From assembly GCF_003417065.2 (NCBI RefSeq), contig NZ_QVLT01000003.1, positions 1 to 64,000 of the forward strand: a stretch of DNA of 64,000 nt, given 5' to 3'. Both the position numbers and the translations under genes were made by a program. Position 1 is the first letter of the stretch, and each line of letters starts with the position of its first letter. Shown piece by piece: positions 1 to 7,894 of this stretch. The stretch is from Hymenobacter lapidiphilus (GTDB taxonomy: Bacteria > Bacteroidota > Bacteroidia > Cytophagales > Hymenobacteraceae). The notes beneath the pieces were generated by a model. It made no database searches. It was not told the DNA's origin and saw only the letters and a program-made list of their open reading frames with translations.

Positions 1-98
1 GCGTAGAGTAGCTCCAGCTCCGCATCGGTGGTGCAGTAGGGTGGCAGCAGGTACACCACGTTGCCCAGGGGCCGCAACACTACGTGATGGTCGAGGGC
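1..98 (-). CDS. bioA: BioA C-terminal fragment (partial at both ends)
   Basis: Read on the minus strand, these bases encode RPLGNVVYLLPPYCTTDAEL, the conserved near-C-terminal block of adenosylmethionine-8-amino-7-oxononanoate aminotransferase, a PLP enzyme that makes 7,8-diaminopelargonate in biotin synthesis. The rest of the C-terminus lies beyond the window. Upstream, meaning above about position 98, the frame stops resembling BioA and a plus-strand membrane-protein frame takes over. The gene is therefore cut off, either by a rearrangement or by an assembly join. Identification rests on this one motif, which is highly characteristic of the family. Confidence 0.75.
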
Positions 99-1180
99 TG
101 GGCGTGCTGGCCGGCCAACTGCTGCTGGTGGGGGCGTTGGCCCTGGTGGTGGGCCAGGGCGAAAAGGCTGCCGCCTACCGCCGTTTCGATACGCAGGTGG
201 CCTCTTTCAACGATTACCGCCTGACCACCGCGCCGCCCGCCACCCGCGTGCTCAACCCCACCGACCGCCTCGCCCTGGCGGCTGCCCGCAGCTGGATGTA
301 CTCCGACTCCACGCTTACCGGCGAAGCCTTTTTCGGGCGGCTGGTACGGGCCCGGCCCGCCGAGTTTCTACGCCGCACGGCCCCGGCCAAGTTTGGCCGC
401 ACCCTGAAGGGGCTAGGGCGCGACTACTTTCCGCTGCTGCTGTTGCTGGGGCTGTCGGGCCTGGTAGTGGGCCGCCGCCGGCCGGTGGGCCAGCGGTTGT
501 TCTGGCTCGTGCAGGCCGGCTTTATCGGGCTGCTGCTGGGGCTGGGCACGCTGCTGAAGCTGCCGCCCCGCGCCGCCCTGCCGCTCCTCGATTTCTGGCT
601 GCTGGCCAACCTGATTTTTATGGTGCGTCGGGGCCTGCTGCCGCGCCGCCCGCCAGTGGCCGGCACAAGCCACTACCTGGCAGGGCTGGCGCTGCTGCTG
701 TCAACCGGCGCCTACGCCTACAAAACCACTCATCGGCGCCACATACTGAGGCAGGAGCGGGCTGCCAACGAGCAGCAGCAGCGTAGGCTACTGGCCGCTG
801 CCGGCCGCAGCGCCGTGCTGGTTACCGATGGCTTGGCGGCTACGTACAAGTCGAACTCGCCCTTCGCGCCGGTGCTCTGGCCGCCGGGGCCAAAACAGGT
901 GCTCATGCTGGCCGGCTGGCCCAGCTACAGCCCCGCGCAGTCGCAGCTGCTGGCGGCGCTTGCCGGTACCCGGGTCTTTGGGCCAGCCTTGGCCCGGCTT
1001 GCCACGCGGGCCGATGTGGCCTGGCTGCTGACGCCCGGCGGGGCCCGGCTGGTTAATGCCCGGCTGGCTGCCAGCGGGTCGGGCTGCCGGCTCAGGCCGG
1101 TTGCCACACGGCTGCCGGAGTCCGCAGTAAGGCGCTATAAACCAAGCTGTATCGGCTTAAACCCTGCAGGGAGGCCATAA
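99..1180 (+). CDS. Membrane protein of unknown function, N-terminus missing or chimeric
   Basis: The frame is open from a GTG at 41, but bases 41-98 are antisense to the bioA fragment, so the first ~19 codons are probably not native. The remainder begins inside a hydrophobic helix. It then has a soluble stretch containing RSWMYSDSTLTGEAFF, two or three more hydrophobic helices (about residues 130-225 of the open frame) and a soluble C-terminal part. I recognise no family. The lack of a start region and the abrupt hydrophobic beginning agree with a truncated gene. Confidence 0.5.
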
Positions 1181-1185
1181 TTTTG
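1178..1185 (+). promoter_or_regulatory. Putative -7 element (TAATTTTG) for the desaturase gene
   Basis: TAATTTTG matches the Bacteroidota -7 consensus TAnnTTTG and lies about 90 bases before the desaturase ATG. It overlaps the stop codon of the preceding frame. No clear -33 TTG is seen at the usual spacing. Confidence 0.4.
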
Positions 1186-1275
1186 TATAGCCCGAAAGGA
1201 AGGTATTTGACAGCTGAGGTGTAGTAAGTACATATCTTTAGCTTTTTACCGTACTCCCTCACTCTCCCATTCGCC

Positions 1276-2256
1276 ATGATTACTGCCTCCGTTACCACCC
1301 GTAGTGAAGTACTCCAGAGTATGGAGGGTTTCCTGAAAGAAAATATGGGCACGTTTCTCAAGAGCGTAGAAACCAGCTGGCAGCCCGCCGACTTTCTGCC
1401 CGATTCGCGTCAGGATACCTTCTTCGACGAAGTGAAGCTGTTGCGCGAGCGGGCCCAGGGACTCAGCTACGACCTGTTGGCCGTGCTCATCGGCGACACC
1501 ATCACCGAAGAGGCCCTGCCCAACTATGAGGCCTGGTTTCATCAGCTCGATGACCTTAACCGCGACCCCAACAACGGCTGGGCCCAGTGGATCCGGGGCT
1601 GGACGTCGGAGGAAAACCGCCACGGCGACCTGCTCAACCGCTACCTGTACCTTACGGGCCGCGTAAATATGCGCGAGTTTGAAATCAGCACCCATTACCT
1701 AATCAACGACGGCTTCGACTTGGGCACTGCCCACGACCCCTACCGCGCCTTCGTGTACACTTCGTACCAGGAAATGGCCACTAATATCTCGCACCGCCGG
1801 GTAGGCCAGCTGGCCCGCACCGCCGGCGACGACCAACTTTCCCGCCTCTGCGGCATGATTGCGGGCGATGAAAACCGCCACGCCCGCGTGTACAAAACCT
1901 TCGTGGAGAAGATTTTCGAAGTCGATCCATCCGAAATGATGCTGGCCTTCGAGGATATGATGCGCAAGAAGATTGTGATGCCGGCCCACTACATGCGCGA
2001 GATGGGCGTGGAGATGGGTAAAACCTTCGGCCACTTCACCGACGCCGCCCAGCGCCTGGGGGTGTACACCAGCCACGACTACACCGAAATTCTCGACACG
2101 CTCATTCAGGAGTGGAAAATTGAAGGGATGACTGGCTTGAACCCGGCTGCCGAAAAGGCCCGCGACTATGTAGTGGCATTGCCCAACCGCCTGCGCCGCG
2201 TGGCCGACCGCATGCCCATCCCGCGTCTGGAGTACAAGTTTAAGTGGATTGACTAG
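1276..2256 (+). CDS. Acyl-ACP desaturase (ferritin-like di-iron, plant stearoyl-ACP desaturase type)
   Basis: This 326-residue protein belongs to the soluble acyl-ACP desaturase family (FA_desaturase_2), which uses a di-iron centre, O2 and reduced ferredoxin to put a double bond into acyl chains carried by ACP. The two metal-binding repeats are visible as EENRHG at residues 112-117 and DENRH at 198-202, with further candidate ligands near E79, E166 and H173. The ATG at 1276 gives the usual N-terminus and length. The gene is monocistronic, ending at a bidirectional terminator before a convergent lipoprotein gene. It likely adjusts membrane fluidity. The exact double-bond position cannot be read from sequence. 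Confidence 0.93.
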   Translation: MITASVTTRSEVLQSMEGFLKENMGTFLKSVETSWQPADFLPDSRQDTFFDEVKLLRERAQGLSYDLLAVLIGDTITEEALPNYEAWFHQLDDLNRDPNNGWAQWIRGWTSEENRHGDLLNRYLYLTGRVNMREFEISTHYLINDGFDLGTAHDPYRAFVYTSYQEMATNISHRRVGQLARTAGDDQLSRLCGMIAGDENRHARVYKTFVEKIFEVDPSEMMLAFEDMMRKKIVMPAHYMREMGVEMGKTFGHFTDAAQRLGVYTSHDYTEILDTLIQEWKIEGMTGLNPAAEKARDYVVALPNRLRRVADRMPIPRLEYKFKWID

Positions 2257-2318
2257 CCACGGCAATGCCACTGCCAGGCGGCCGGGCCGAACAGGCCCAC
2301 CCCGAATTGCAACAACAT

Positions 2319-2353
2319 AAAAATCCCCGCCGTAACCACAGCGGGGACTTTTT
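2319..2353. terminator. Bidirectional Rho-independent terminator
   Basis: The stem TCCCCGC (2324-2330) pairs with GCGGGGA (2341-2347). An A-run lies on the left and a T-run on the right, so it can stop transcripts of both convergent neighbours. Confidence 0.8.
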
Positions 2354-2376
2354 ATATATTTTCTAAGCTCTAAGCT

Positions 2377-2997
2377 CTAGCGGTCCATCGACTGGCCCAT
2401 TACCAGCTTGCCGGTACCATCGAGGGTGTACTCTACGGTGCGGCTGCCAGTTGAGGCCGAGCCATCGGCGGGCGTGATGGGGAAAGTGCGCATGAGCTTA
2501 TTACCGCTGATCTGGTAGGTGTCCTGGCCCATGTAACCCGAACCGGGCTGGCCGGCAGGCGTGCCGGGCATCGAGATAGGAGCATAGCCCCGCTCGTTGA
2601 ACTCGAAGCCATAGAGGCCGCCGTTCGCTTTCTTGTTATCGGTCATCACGTATAGCTCGGGCTTGCCGTTGCCGTTCATATCGGCCGCCATAACGCTCGT
2701 AACGGCCCCCGTTACCGACGTGCGGATGGGGTCGGTGGTGAGCGAAGAGCCACGGTAGGAGCGGATGCTGATAACGCGTGAGGCATCCGAGCCGAAAGTT
2801 TTCACCTGGAAGCGGTACTCGCCCTGAGTTGCTTCCTGAGAGAATGTAACGTCGCCTTCATCGATGGCGGGAGTGGAGGGCAGGGGGCTCGACGATGACT
2901 CGGTAGTAGCTACCTGGCGCGTAGAATCGCAGGCCGACAGGGCAGAAGAGGCAACGCCGGCCGCCAGCAGCAAATAGGAAAGAGAAGAAATACGCAT
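2377..2997 (-). CDS. Secreted lipoprotein, possibly PliI-like (I-type lysozyme inhibitor)
   Basis: This 206-residue protein begins with a signal peptide ending in a lipobox (LSAC, Cys near residue 22), followed by a Ser/Thr-rich linker. The folded part contains ADMNGNGKPELYV, a calcium-loop-like D-x-N-x-N-G motif also found in FG-GAP repeats and in periplasmic PliI-type lysozyme inhibitors. Its size and single such motif fit a PliI-like lipoprotein, but that is inference. It should be anchored in the outer or inner membrane facing the periplasm. It stands alone, convergent with the desaturase gene. Confidence 0.75.
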   Translation of the reverse strand: MRISSLSYLLLAAGVASSALSACDSTRQVATTESSSSPLPSTPAIDEGDVTFSQEATQGEYRFQVKTFGSDASRVISIRSYRGSSLTTDPIRTSVTGAVTSVMAADMNGNGKPELYVMTDNKKANGGLYGFEFNERGYAPISMPGTPAGQPGSGYMGQDTYQISGNKLMRTFPITPADGSASTGSRTVEYTLDGTGKLVMGQSMDR

Positions 2998-3182
2998 AGG
3001 TGAAAAATTAGGGAAGATGCAAGTATGGCTCCGGCGGTTGCCGGCACTGGGAGCTATCCGGGAGAGGATTTTGACCGATTAAACGCAATGTACAAAGATT
3101 GAGTTGTATTTTTCTGCTTGTCTGGGAGTCTGGCAACCCGAACCATCCGTTCTGGTACCGGTCCGGGCAGTTCGGCAACGGC

Positions 3183-3464
3183 TCAGGCCTCTACCCGCAC
3201 GCCCTTCCAGAAGGCCACCCGCCCTTGGATGTGGTTGGCGGCTTCCTTCGGCTCAGGGTAGAACCAAACGGCATCCTTGTTCAGTTCGCCATTCACCCGT
3301 AGCGAGTAGTAGCTGGCCCGGCCTTTCCAGGGGCAGCTGGTGTGGGCAATACTGTCTTCGAAATACTCCTGCTTAATGGAGTCGATGGGGAAATAGTGGT
3401 TGTTTTCCACTACTACAGTATCGTTGCTCTCAGCAACGACGGTATTGTTCCAGATAGCTTTCAT
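3183..3464 (-). CDS. DUF427 domain protein
   Basis: This 93-residue protein is a single DUF427 domain. Its signature TSCPWKGRASYYSL is at residues 42-55, with a following aromatic-rich strand containing AVWFYPEPKEAA. Family members are small beta-rich cytosolic proteins of unknown function. The length is complete for the family. It is transcribed divergently from the next gene, with about 125 bases between the starts. Confidence 0.9.
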   Translation of the reverse strand: MKAIWNNTVVAESNDTVVVENNHYFPIDSIKQEYFEDSIAHTSCPWKGRASYYSLRVNGELNKDAVWFYPEPKEAANHIQGRVAFWKGVRVEA

Positions 3465-3589
3465 ATGCGTGAGAATTGAGGGCAGACAGGTAAAACGACG
3501 GCCGCCGGAAACTGGGCCGCAGTGCCGATATTGCTAAACGTGCATCTTTGCCGGATGTTTAGCTACTGCTGAAACCCGTGCTTCCCGCC

Positions 3590-4594
3590 ATGTTCCGCTA
3601 CGTCGGCCCCGAGAGCCTTAACCGTTCCCAATGGGATGCGCTGATTACCGCCGACCCCAACGGCCTGATATACGCGCTCAGCTGGTACCTCGATATTGTG
3701 TCGCCGGGCTGGGCCGCGCTGGTAAAGCACGACGCGCAGGGCCGTTACGTGGCTGGGCTGCCGCTGCCGGTACACTCGAAATTCGGTTTCCGCTTCCTGC
3801 GCCAGCCGGTGTTCACGCAGCAGCTGGGCCTGTTCAGCCAAGAGGCACCCACGCCCGCCGACTGGCAGCAAATTGGGGCGCTGCTGCAGCGCGAGTTTCG
3901 CTTTATCACCCGCTATGCTTTCAACACCGCCAATACGGGGCTGCTGAGCGCCGATGCGCCGGTGCTGGCGGACTTTGGGGCGACCACTCGCCACACCTAT
4001 TATATAGACCTACGGCCCGACTACCCGCAGCTGGCTGCCGGCTACCATGCCAGCCGCCGCCGGCAGTTGCGTCAGGCTCAGCCCCATGGTCTGCGCGTGG
4101 AGGCGGTGGCCGGGCCGGAAGCATTGGAAACGATGATTCGGCTGTTTGCGGAAAACACGGCCGCCAACATTGCCGGGCTGCTGGGTGAGGCCTACGAGTA
4201 TCCGCTGCTGCGGGCGCTGTACGCCGCCGCCCACCAGCACGGAATGGCTGAGCTGTGGCAGGCCCGCACCCCGGCCGGCGAGGTGGTAGCGGCCGTGCTG
4301 CTGTGGAAATTCAATGGCCAGCTCATTTACCTGTTCAACAGCTCCAGCCGGCTGGGCAAGGAGCAGCGGGCTATTTCGGTGATTGTGGATGCGCTGCTGC
4401 AACGCTACGCCGGCCAGCCGCTGCGCTTCGATTTCGAGTCGCCCCAGGTGCCCAGCCTCGACCGGTTCTACGCCAGCTTCGGCTCCACGGAAACCCCATT
4501 TCTGAGCGTCTCGCTAAACCGGCTGCCCTGGCCCGTGCGCCAGCTGAAGGCGGCCCGCACAGCGCTGGTGCGGGCCTTGGCGTGGCGTGGGTAA
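3590..4594 (+). CDS. GNAT/FemAB-like acyltransferase superfamily protein
   Basis: The protein is 334 residues from the ATG at 3590; a GTG at 3578 would add four residues and is less likely. The fold pattern resembles the FemAB/GNAT group: an N-terminal half containing LIYALSWYLDIVSPGW, then a second GNAT-like half with 'RRRQLRQA' and a C-terminal strand containing LIYLFNSSSRLGKEQ. Relatives transfer aminoacyl or acetyl groups, for example onto peptidoglycan precursors or exopolysaccharide, but the substrate is not readable here. A perfect 37-base inverted repeat follows the stop codon by about 35 bases. Confidence 0.7.
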   Translation: MFRYVGPESLNRSQWDALITADPNGLIYALSWYLDIVSPGWAALVKHDAQGRYVAGLPLPVHSKFGFRFLRQPVFTQQLGLFSQEAPTPADWQQIGALLQREFRFITRYAFNTANTGLLSADAPVLADFGATTRHTYYIDLRPDYPQLAAGYHASRRRQLRQAQPHGLRVEAVAGPEALETMIRLFAENTAANIAGLLGEAYEYPLLRALYAAAHQHGMAELWQARTPAGEVVAAVLLWKFNGQLIYLFNSSSRLGKEQRAISVIVDALLQRYAGQPLRFDFESPQVPSLDRFYASFGSTETPFLSVSLNRLPWPVRQLKAARTALVRALAWRG

Positions 4595-4630
4595 GGAGAG
4601 GGAAGAATGAGACGAGAGAAAACCCAAAAC

Positions 4631-4718
4631 GTCATGCTGAGCGCAGCCGAAGCATCTCTACCGCTTCTCTGTGATTGCAACGAAGCGGTAGAGATGCTTC
4701 GGCTGCGCTCAGCATGAC
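4631..4718. repeat. Perfect inverted repeat, family A (37-base arms)
   Basis: The left arm 4631-4667 and right arm 4682-4718 are exact reverse complements and contain CATGCTGAGCGCAGCCGAAG. The loop is 14 bases. Related copies lie at 38225-38330 (two mismatches between arms), in degraded form at 33395-33476 and at 59363-59457. It sits just downstream of a stop codon, so it could act as a transcript 3' hairpin. The rest of 4595-4859 shows no gene. Confidence 0.9.
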
Positions 4719-4859
4719 TGTTTATTTCGTAACAACATCAGCATAAACGTTCTTCTGCCCAGTATTCCCGCTCCTTTCGGCCCCAAGAAACATTCCGCCG
4801 CTGGGCCGTGTTGGGCCTAGTGCGGATAAGCTCCGCTTTACCTCTCCCGATTAATTTCT

Positions 4860-5969
4860 ATGTCCGCAGGCTTCCGATTCCGGGATTACGTGCCCGAAGA
4901 AACGACTGATAAGGGCTTCGACTCCCTGTTTAAAATATTCATGCAGCTCGTTACCATCACCAGCGGCGACGTGGGTGAGGCCCTTTCGTGGCTCAACGAG
5001 CTGGACAAGCAGTACGGTCTGACCGACGATGGTTACGGCATGGGCAACTTCATCGAAGACCTCAAGAAGAAGGGCTACATCGATGAGAATGCCCAGGAGC
5101 CCGGTTCCTTCGAGATTACGGCCAAGAGTGAGCAGAAAATCCGTAAGTCGGCGCTGGAAGAAATCTTCGGCAAGCTCAAGAAATCGGGCACCGGCAACCA
5201 CCGCACGCCCCACACCGGCCAGGGCGACGAGCAGAGCACCGACATGCGCGAATTCCGGTTCGGCGACTCGCTCGACCAGATTTCCATGACCGAGAGCATC
5301 CGCAACGCCCAGCTCAACCATGGCATCGGCAGCGGCGACGACTTCATGCTGACCGAAGGCGACCTGGAGGTGCGCGAGAACGAGCACAAGACCCAGACCA
5401 GCACGGTGCTCATGATCGACATCTCGCACTCGATGATTCTGTACGGCGAAGACCGCATCACGCCCGCCAAAAAGGTGGCGATGGCCCTGGCCGAGCTCGT
5501 GAAGCAGAAGTACCCCAAGGATTTTCTCGACGTCATCGTGTTCGGCAACGATGCCTGGCAGATTGAGGTGAAGGAGCTGCCCTACCTGCAGGTGGGCCCT
5601 TATCACACCAACACCGTGGCCGGCCTGGAGCTGGCCCTCGACCTGCTGCGCAAGCGCAAAACGTCCAATAAGCAAATCTTTATGATTACCGATGGTAAGC
5701 CCACCTGCCTGAAAGAAGCTGGCGGCTACTACAAAAACTCGTTCGGCCTCGACCGCAAAGTCATCAACAAAACCCTGAACCTGGCCGCCGCCGCCCGCCG
5801 CCTCAAAGTGCCCATCACCACCTTCATGATTGCCGACGACCCGTATTTGAAGCGCTTCGTGGAGGAGTTTACCGAGGTGAACCAGGGCAAGGCCTACTAC
5901 TCCAGCCTCAAGGGCCTGGGCCACCTGATTTTTGAGGACTACAAGAAAAACCGCCGCAAGAGCCTGTAA
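4860..5969 (+). CDS. VWA-domain protein, partner of the adjacent MoxR-type ATPase
   Basis: This 369-residue protein has a charged N-terminal helical region (1-110), a linker, and a C-terminal von Willebrand A domain (about 180-360). The metal-ion site is DISHSM (187-192), with a later MITDGKPT strand. Proteins of this type work beside MoxR/ChlI-like AAA+ ATPases as chaperone-like remodelling or metal-insertion complexes; ChlD of magnesium chelatase is the best known. The next gene on the same strand is such an ATPase, 145 bases on. No signal peptide is seen, so it is probably cytosolic. The client is unknown. Confidence 0.88.
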   Translation: MSAGFRFRDYVPEETTDKGFDSLFKIFMQLVTITSGDVGEALSWLNELDKQYGLTDDGYGMGNFIEDLKKKGYIDENAQEPGSFEITAKSEQKIRKSALEEIFGKLKKSGTGNHRTPHTGQGDEQSTDMREFRFGDSLDQISMTESIRNAQLNHGIGSGDDFMLTEGDLEVRENEHKTQTSTVLMIDISHSMILYGEDRITPAKKVAMALAELVKQKYPKDFLDVIVFGNDAWQIEVKELPYLQVGPYHTNTVAGLELALDLLRKRKTSNKQIFMITDGKPTCLKEAGGYYKNSFGLDRKVINKTLNLAAAARRLKVPITTFMIADDPYLKRFVEEFTEVNQGKAYYSSLKGLGHLIFEDYKKNRRKSL

Positions 5970-5979
5970 ACCGAGCGGA

Positions 5980-6086
5980 TGTAGAGACGCGACCCTTCGC
6001 GTCTCGGCGTTGAACGACCCGTTCATCGATTCCGGGCGAACCTTACGCCCCCGTTCAATGCCAAGACGCGAAGACGCGTCTCTACA
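5980..6086. repeat. Imperfect inverted repeat between the VWA and AAA+ genes
   Basis: The arms 5980-6016 and 6052-6086 begin TGTAGAGACGCG and end CGCGTCTCTACA. They contain GGCGTTGAACG against CGTTCAATGCC, with a small internal difference (ACCCTTCGCG against CGAAGACGCG). It fills most of the gap between two probably co-transcribed genes. It may act as an intra-operon hairpin. Confidence 0.8.
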
Positions 6087-6114
6087 ATTCAGAACATTCC
6101 ACTACTCCCCATAT

Positions 6115-7677
6115 ATGCCCGCTTACGATTCGCTTTCCGCTGACCAACTTCAGAAGATAACCACCCTCGGGGCCCTCAAAAAATCCGGCTATCAGCCCCG
6201 CTCCGTTAAAACCGAGCTGCGCGACAACCTTATTAAAAAGCTGCAAAGCGGTGAAGACGTGTTTCCCGGCATCTTCGGCTACGAAGAAACGGTGATTCCG
6301 GAGCTGCAGCGCGCTATTCTGGCCGGCCACCACATCAACTTACTGGGTTTGCGCGGTCAGGCCAAAACCCGCATTGCCCGTCTGCTCATTGGCCTGCTCG
6401 ATGAGTACGTGCCCATGGTAGCAGGCTCGGAGCTGAACGACGACCCGCTGCAGCCGCTGAGCGTGTTCGCCAAGAACCTGCTAGCCGAGAAAGGCGACGA
6501 TACGCCCGTTTCCTGGCTGCCGCGCGCCGACCGCTACACCGAGAAGCTGGCGACGCCCGACGTATCGGTGGCCGACCTGATTGGCGACGCCGACCCCATC
6601 AAGGCCGCCACGCTCAAGCTGCCGTATTCCGATGAGCGCGTGATTCACTTCGGACTCATTCCAAGGGCGCACCGGGGCATTTTTGTCATCAACGAGCTGC
6701 CCGACCTGCAGGCCCGCATCCAGGTGTCGCTGTTCAATATTTTGCAAGAAGGCGACATCCAGATTCGGGGTTTCAAGGTGCGGCTGCCGCTGGATCTGCA
6801 GTTCGTGTTCACGGCCAACCCCGAGGACTACACCAACCGTGGCTCCATCGTCACGCCCCTCAAGGACCGGATTGACGCCCAGATCATCACCCACTACCCC
6901 AAGAGCATCGAAATCGGCAAGCGCATCACCCAGCAGGAAGCCCGCATCAAGCCGGCGCAGCGGGGCATGGTAACGCTGAACGACATCGTATCTGACTTGG
7001 TGGAGCAGGTGGCCATTGAGGCCCGCGGCTCCGAGTTCGTCGATGCCAAGAGCGGCGTATCGGCCCGCCTCACCATCTCGGCATTCGAGCAGGTAGTGGC
7101 CGGGGCTGAGCGCCGGGCGCTGGTGAATGGCGAAAAGACCACGTACGTGCGCGTGAGCGACTTTATTACTGCCGTGCCGGCCGTTACGGGCAAGGTGGAG
7201 CTGGTGTACGAGGGCGAGCAGGAGGGAGCCGGCATCGTGGCCGAGAAGCTCATGGGCAAGGCCATCCGCACGCTGTTCCTCAACTACTTCCCCGACCCCG
7301 ACAAGGCTAAGAAGCTCAAAGGCCGCCCCTCGCCTTACAAAACGGTGCAGGAGTGGTTTGGCAGCGGCCACACCGTAGACCTGCTCCACGACCTGAGCAC
7401 GACCGATTACCGCGCCGCCCTCGACCAAGTGCCCGGCCTGCGCGACATCGTAACCGAGCTGCACCCCAACGAGGACGCCGAAGCCACCTACTTCCTGATG
7501 GAGTTCCTGCTCCATGGTCTTTCAGAGTACAGCCTGATTTCGCGCAACCGCCTCACCGCCGGCGCCCAGTTCAAGGACCTGCTCTCGTCGATGTTCACCA
7601 TGCCCAGCTTCGGCGAAGATGACGACGAAGACGAGGACGACGAAGAGGAAAAGCCCCAGCGCGGCCGCCGCCGGTAG
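6115..7677 (+). CDS. MoxR/ChlI-type AAA+ ATPase
   Basis: The ATG at 6115 gives 520 residues; an open frame extends upstream into the inverted repeat but is not native. The Walker A region is GLRGQAKTR (78-86), a variant of GxxGxGKT with Ala before the Lys, as often in this group. Walker B is IFVINELPDL (189-198), and the sensor-1 strand is FVFTANPEDY (230-239). The C-terminus ends in a highly acidic Asp/Glu run followed by QRGRRR. Members remodel proteins or insert metals together with a VWA protein, here the preceding gene. The magnesium-chelatase subunit family is the closest description; no porphyrin genes are nearby. Confidence 0.9.
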   Translation: MPAYDSLSADQLQKITTLGALKKSGYQPRSVKTELRDNLIKKLQSGEDVFPGIFGYEETVIPELQRAILAGHHINLLGLRGQAKTRIARLLIGLLDEYVPMVAGSELNDDPLQPLSVFAKNLLAEKGDDTPVSWLPRADRYTEKLATPDVSVADLIGDADPIKAATLKLPYSDERVIHFGLIPRAHRGIFVINELPDLQARIQVSLFNILQEGDIQIRGFKVRLPLDLQFVFTANPEDYTNRGSIVTPLKDRIDAQIITHYPKSIEIGKRITQQEARIKPAQRGMVTLNDIVSDLVEQVAIEARGSEFVDAKSGVSARLTISAFEQVVAGAERRALVNGEKTTYVRVSDFITAVPAVTGKVELVYEGEQEGAGIVAEKLMGKAIRTLFLNYFPDPDKAKKLKGRPSPYKTVQEWFGSGHTVDLLHDLSTTDYRAALDQVPGLRDIVTELHPNEDAEATYFLMEFLLHGLSEYSLISRNRLTAGAQFKDLLSSMFTMPSFGEDDDEDEDDEEEKPQRGRRR

Positions 7678-7692
7678 CATCTCACCCCCCGG

Positions 7693-7716
7693 CCCCCTCT
7701 CCTCTGGGAGAGGGGG
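7693..7716. repeat. Short palindrome of the CCCCTCTCC/GGAGAGGGG family (family D)
   Basis: CCCCCTCTCC (7693-7702) pairs with GGAGAGGGGG (7707-7716), and CTCACCCCCC lies just upstream. It belongs to the same sequence family as the longer palindrome inserted in the AddB-like gene at 46672-46793. Confidence 0.75.
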
Positions 7717-7723
7717 AGCCTGG

Positions 7724-7755
7724 CGCCCCGCGTACCGATTGGTGCGCGGGGCGTT
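7724..7755 (+). terminator. Terminator of the AAA+ gene with a core shared at 9452-9476
   Basis: CGCCCC (7724-7729) pairs with GGGGCG around an inner hairpin GCGTACC-GATT-GGTGCGC, followed by TTTT. The 25 bases 7724-7748 recur exactly at 9452-9476, on the other side of the SMI1/KNR4 gene. Confidence 0.75.
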
Positions 7756-7894
7756 TTGCTGTGTATCTTAAATCCATAGCTCCCTTCCCCGGAACGGCAG
7801 TGGGATAAGGATTGGGTAAACCGTTTTTTGCGTCGTTAAAAAAAAGTTGCCTAAAATAGTCTCTTCACGACCTTCTTTTTTTCTGCTACCACGA

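Noticed and set aside
4851..7515. Long minus-strand open frames under the VWA and AAA+ genes
   Set aside because: Shadow frames caused by third-position GC; composition is aberrant and the plus-strand genes are complete.
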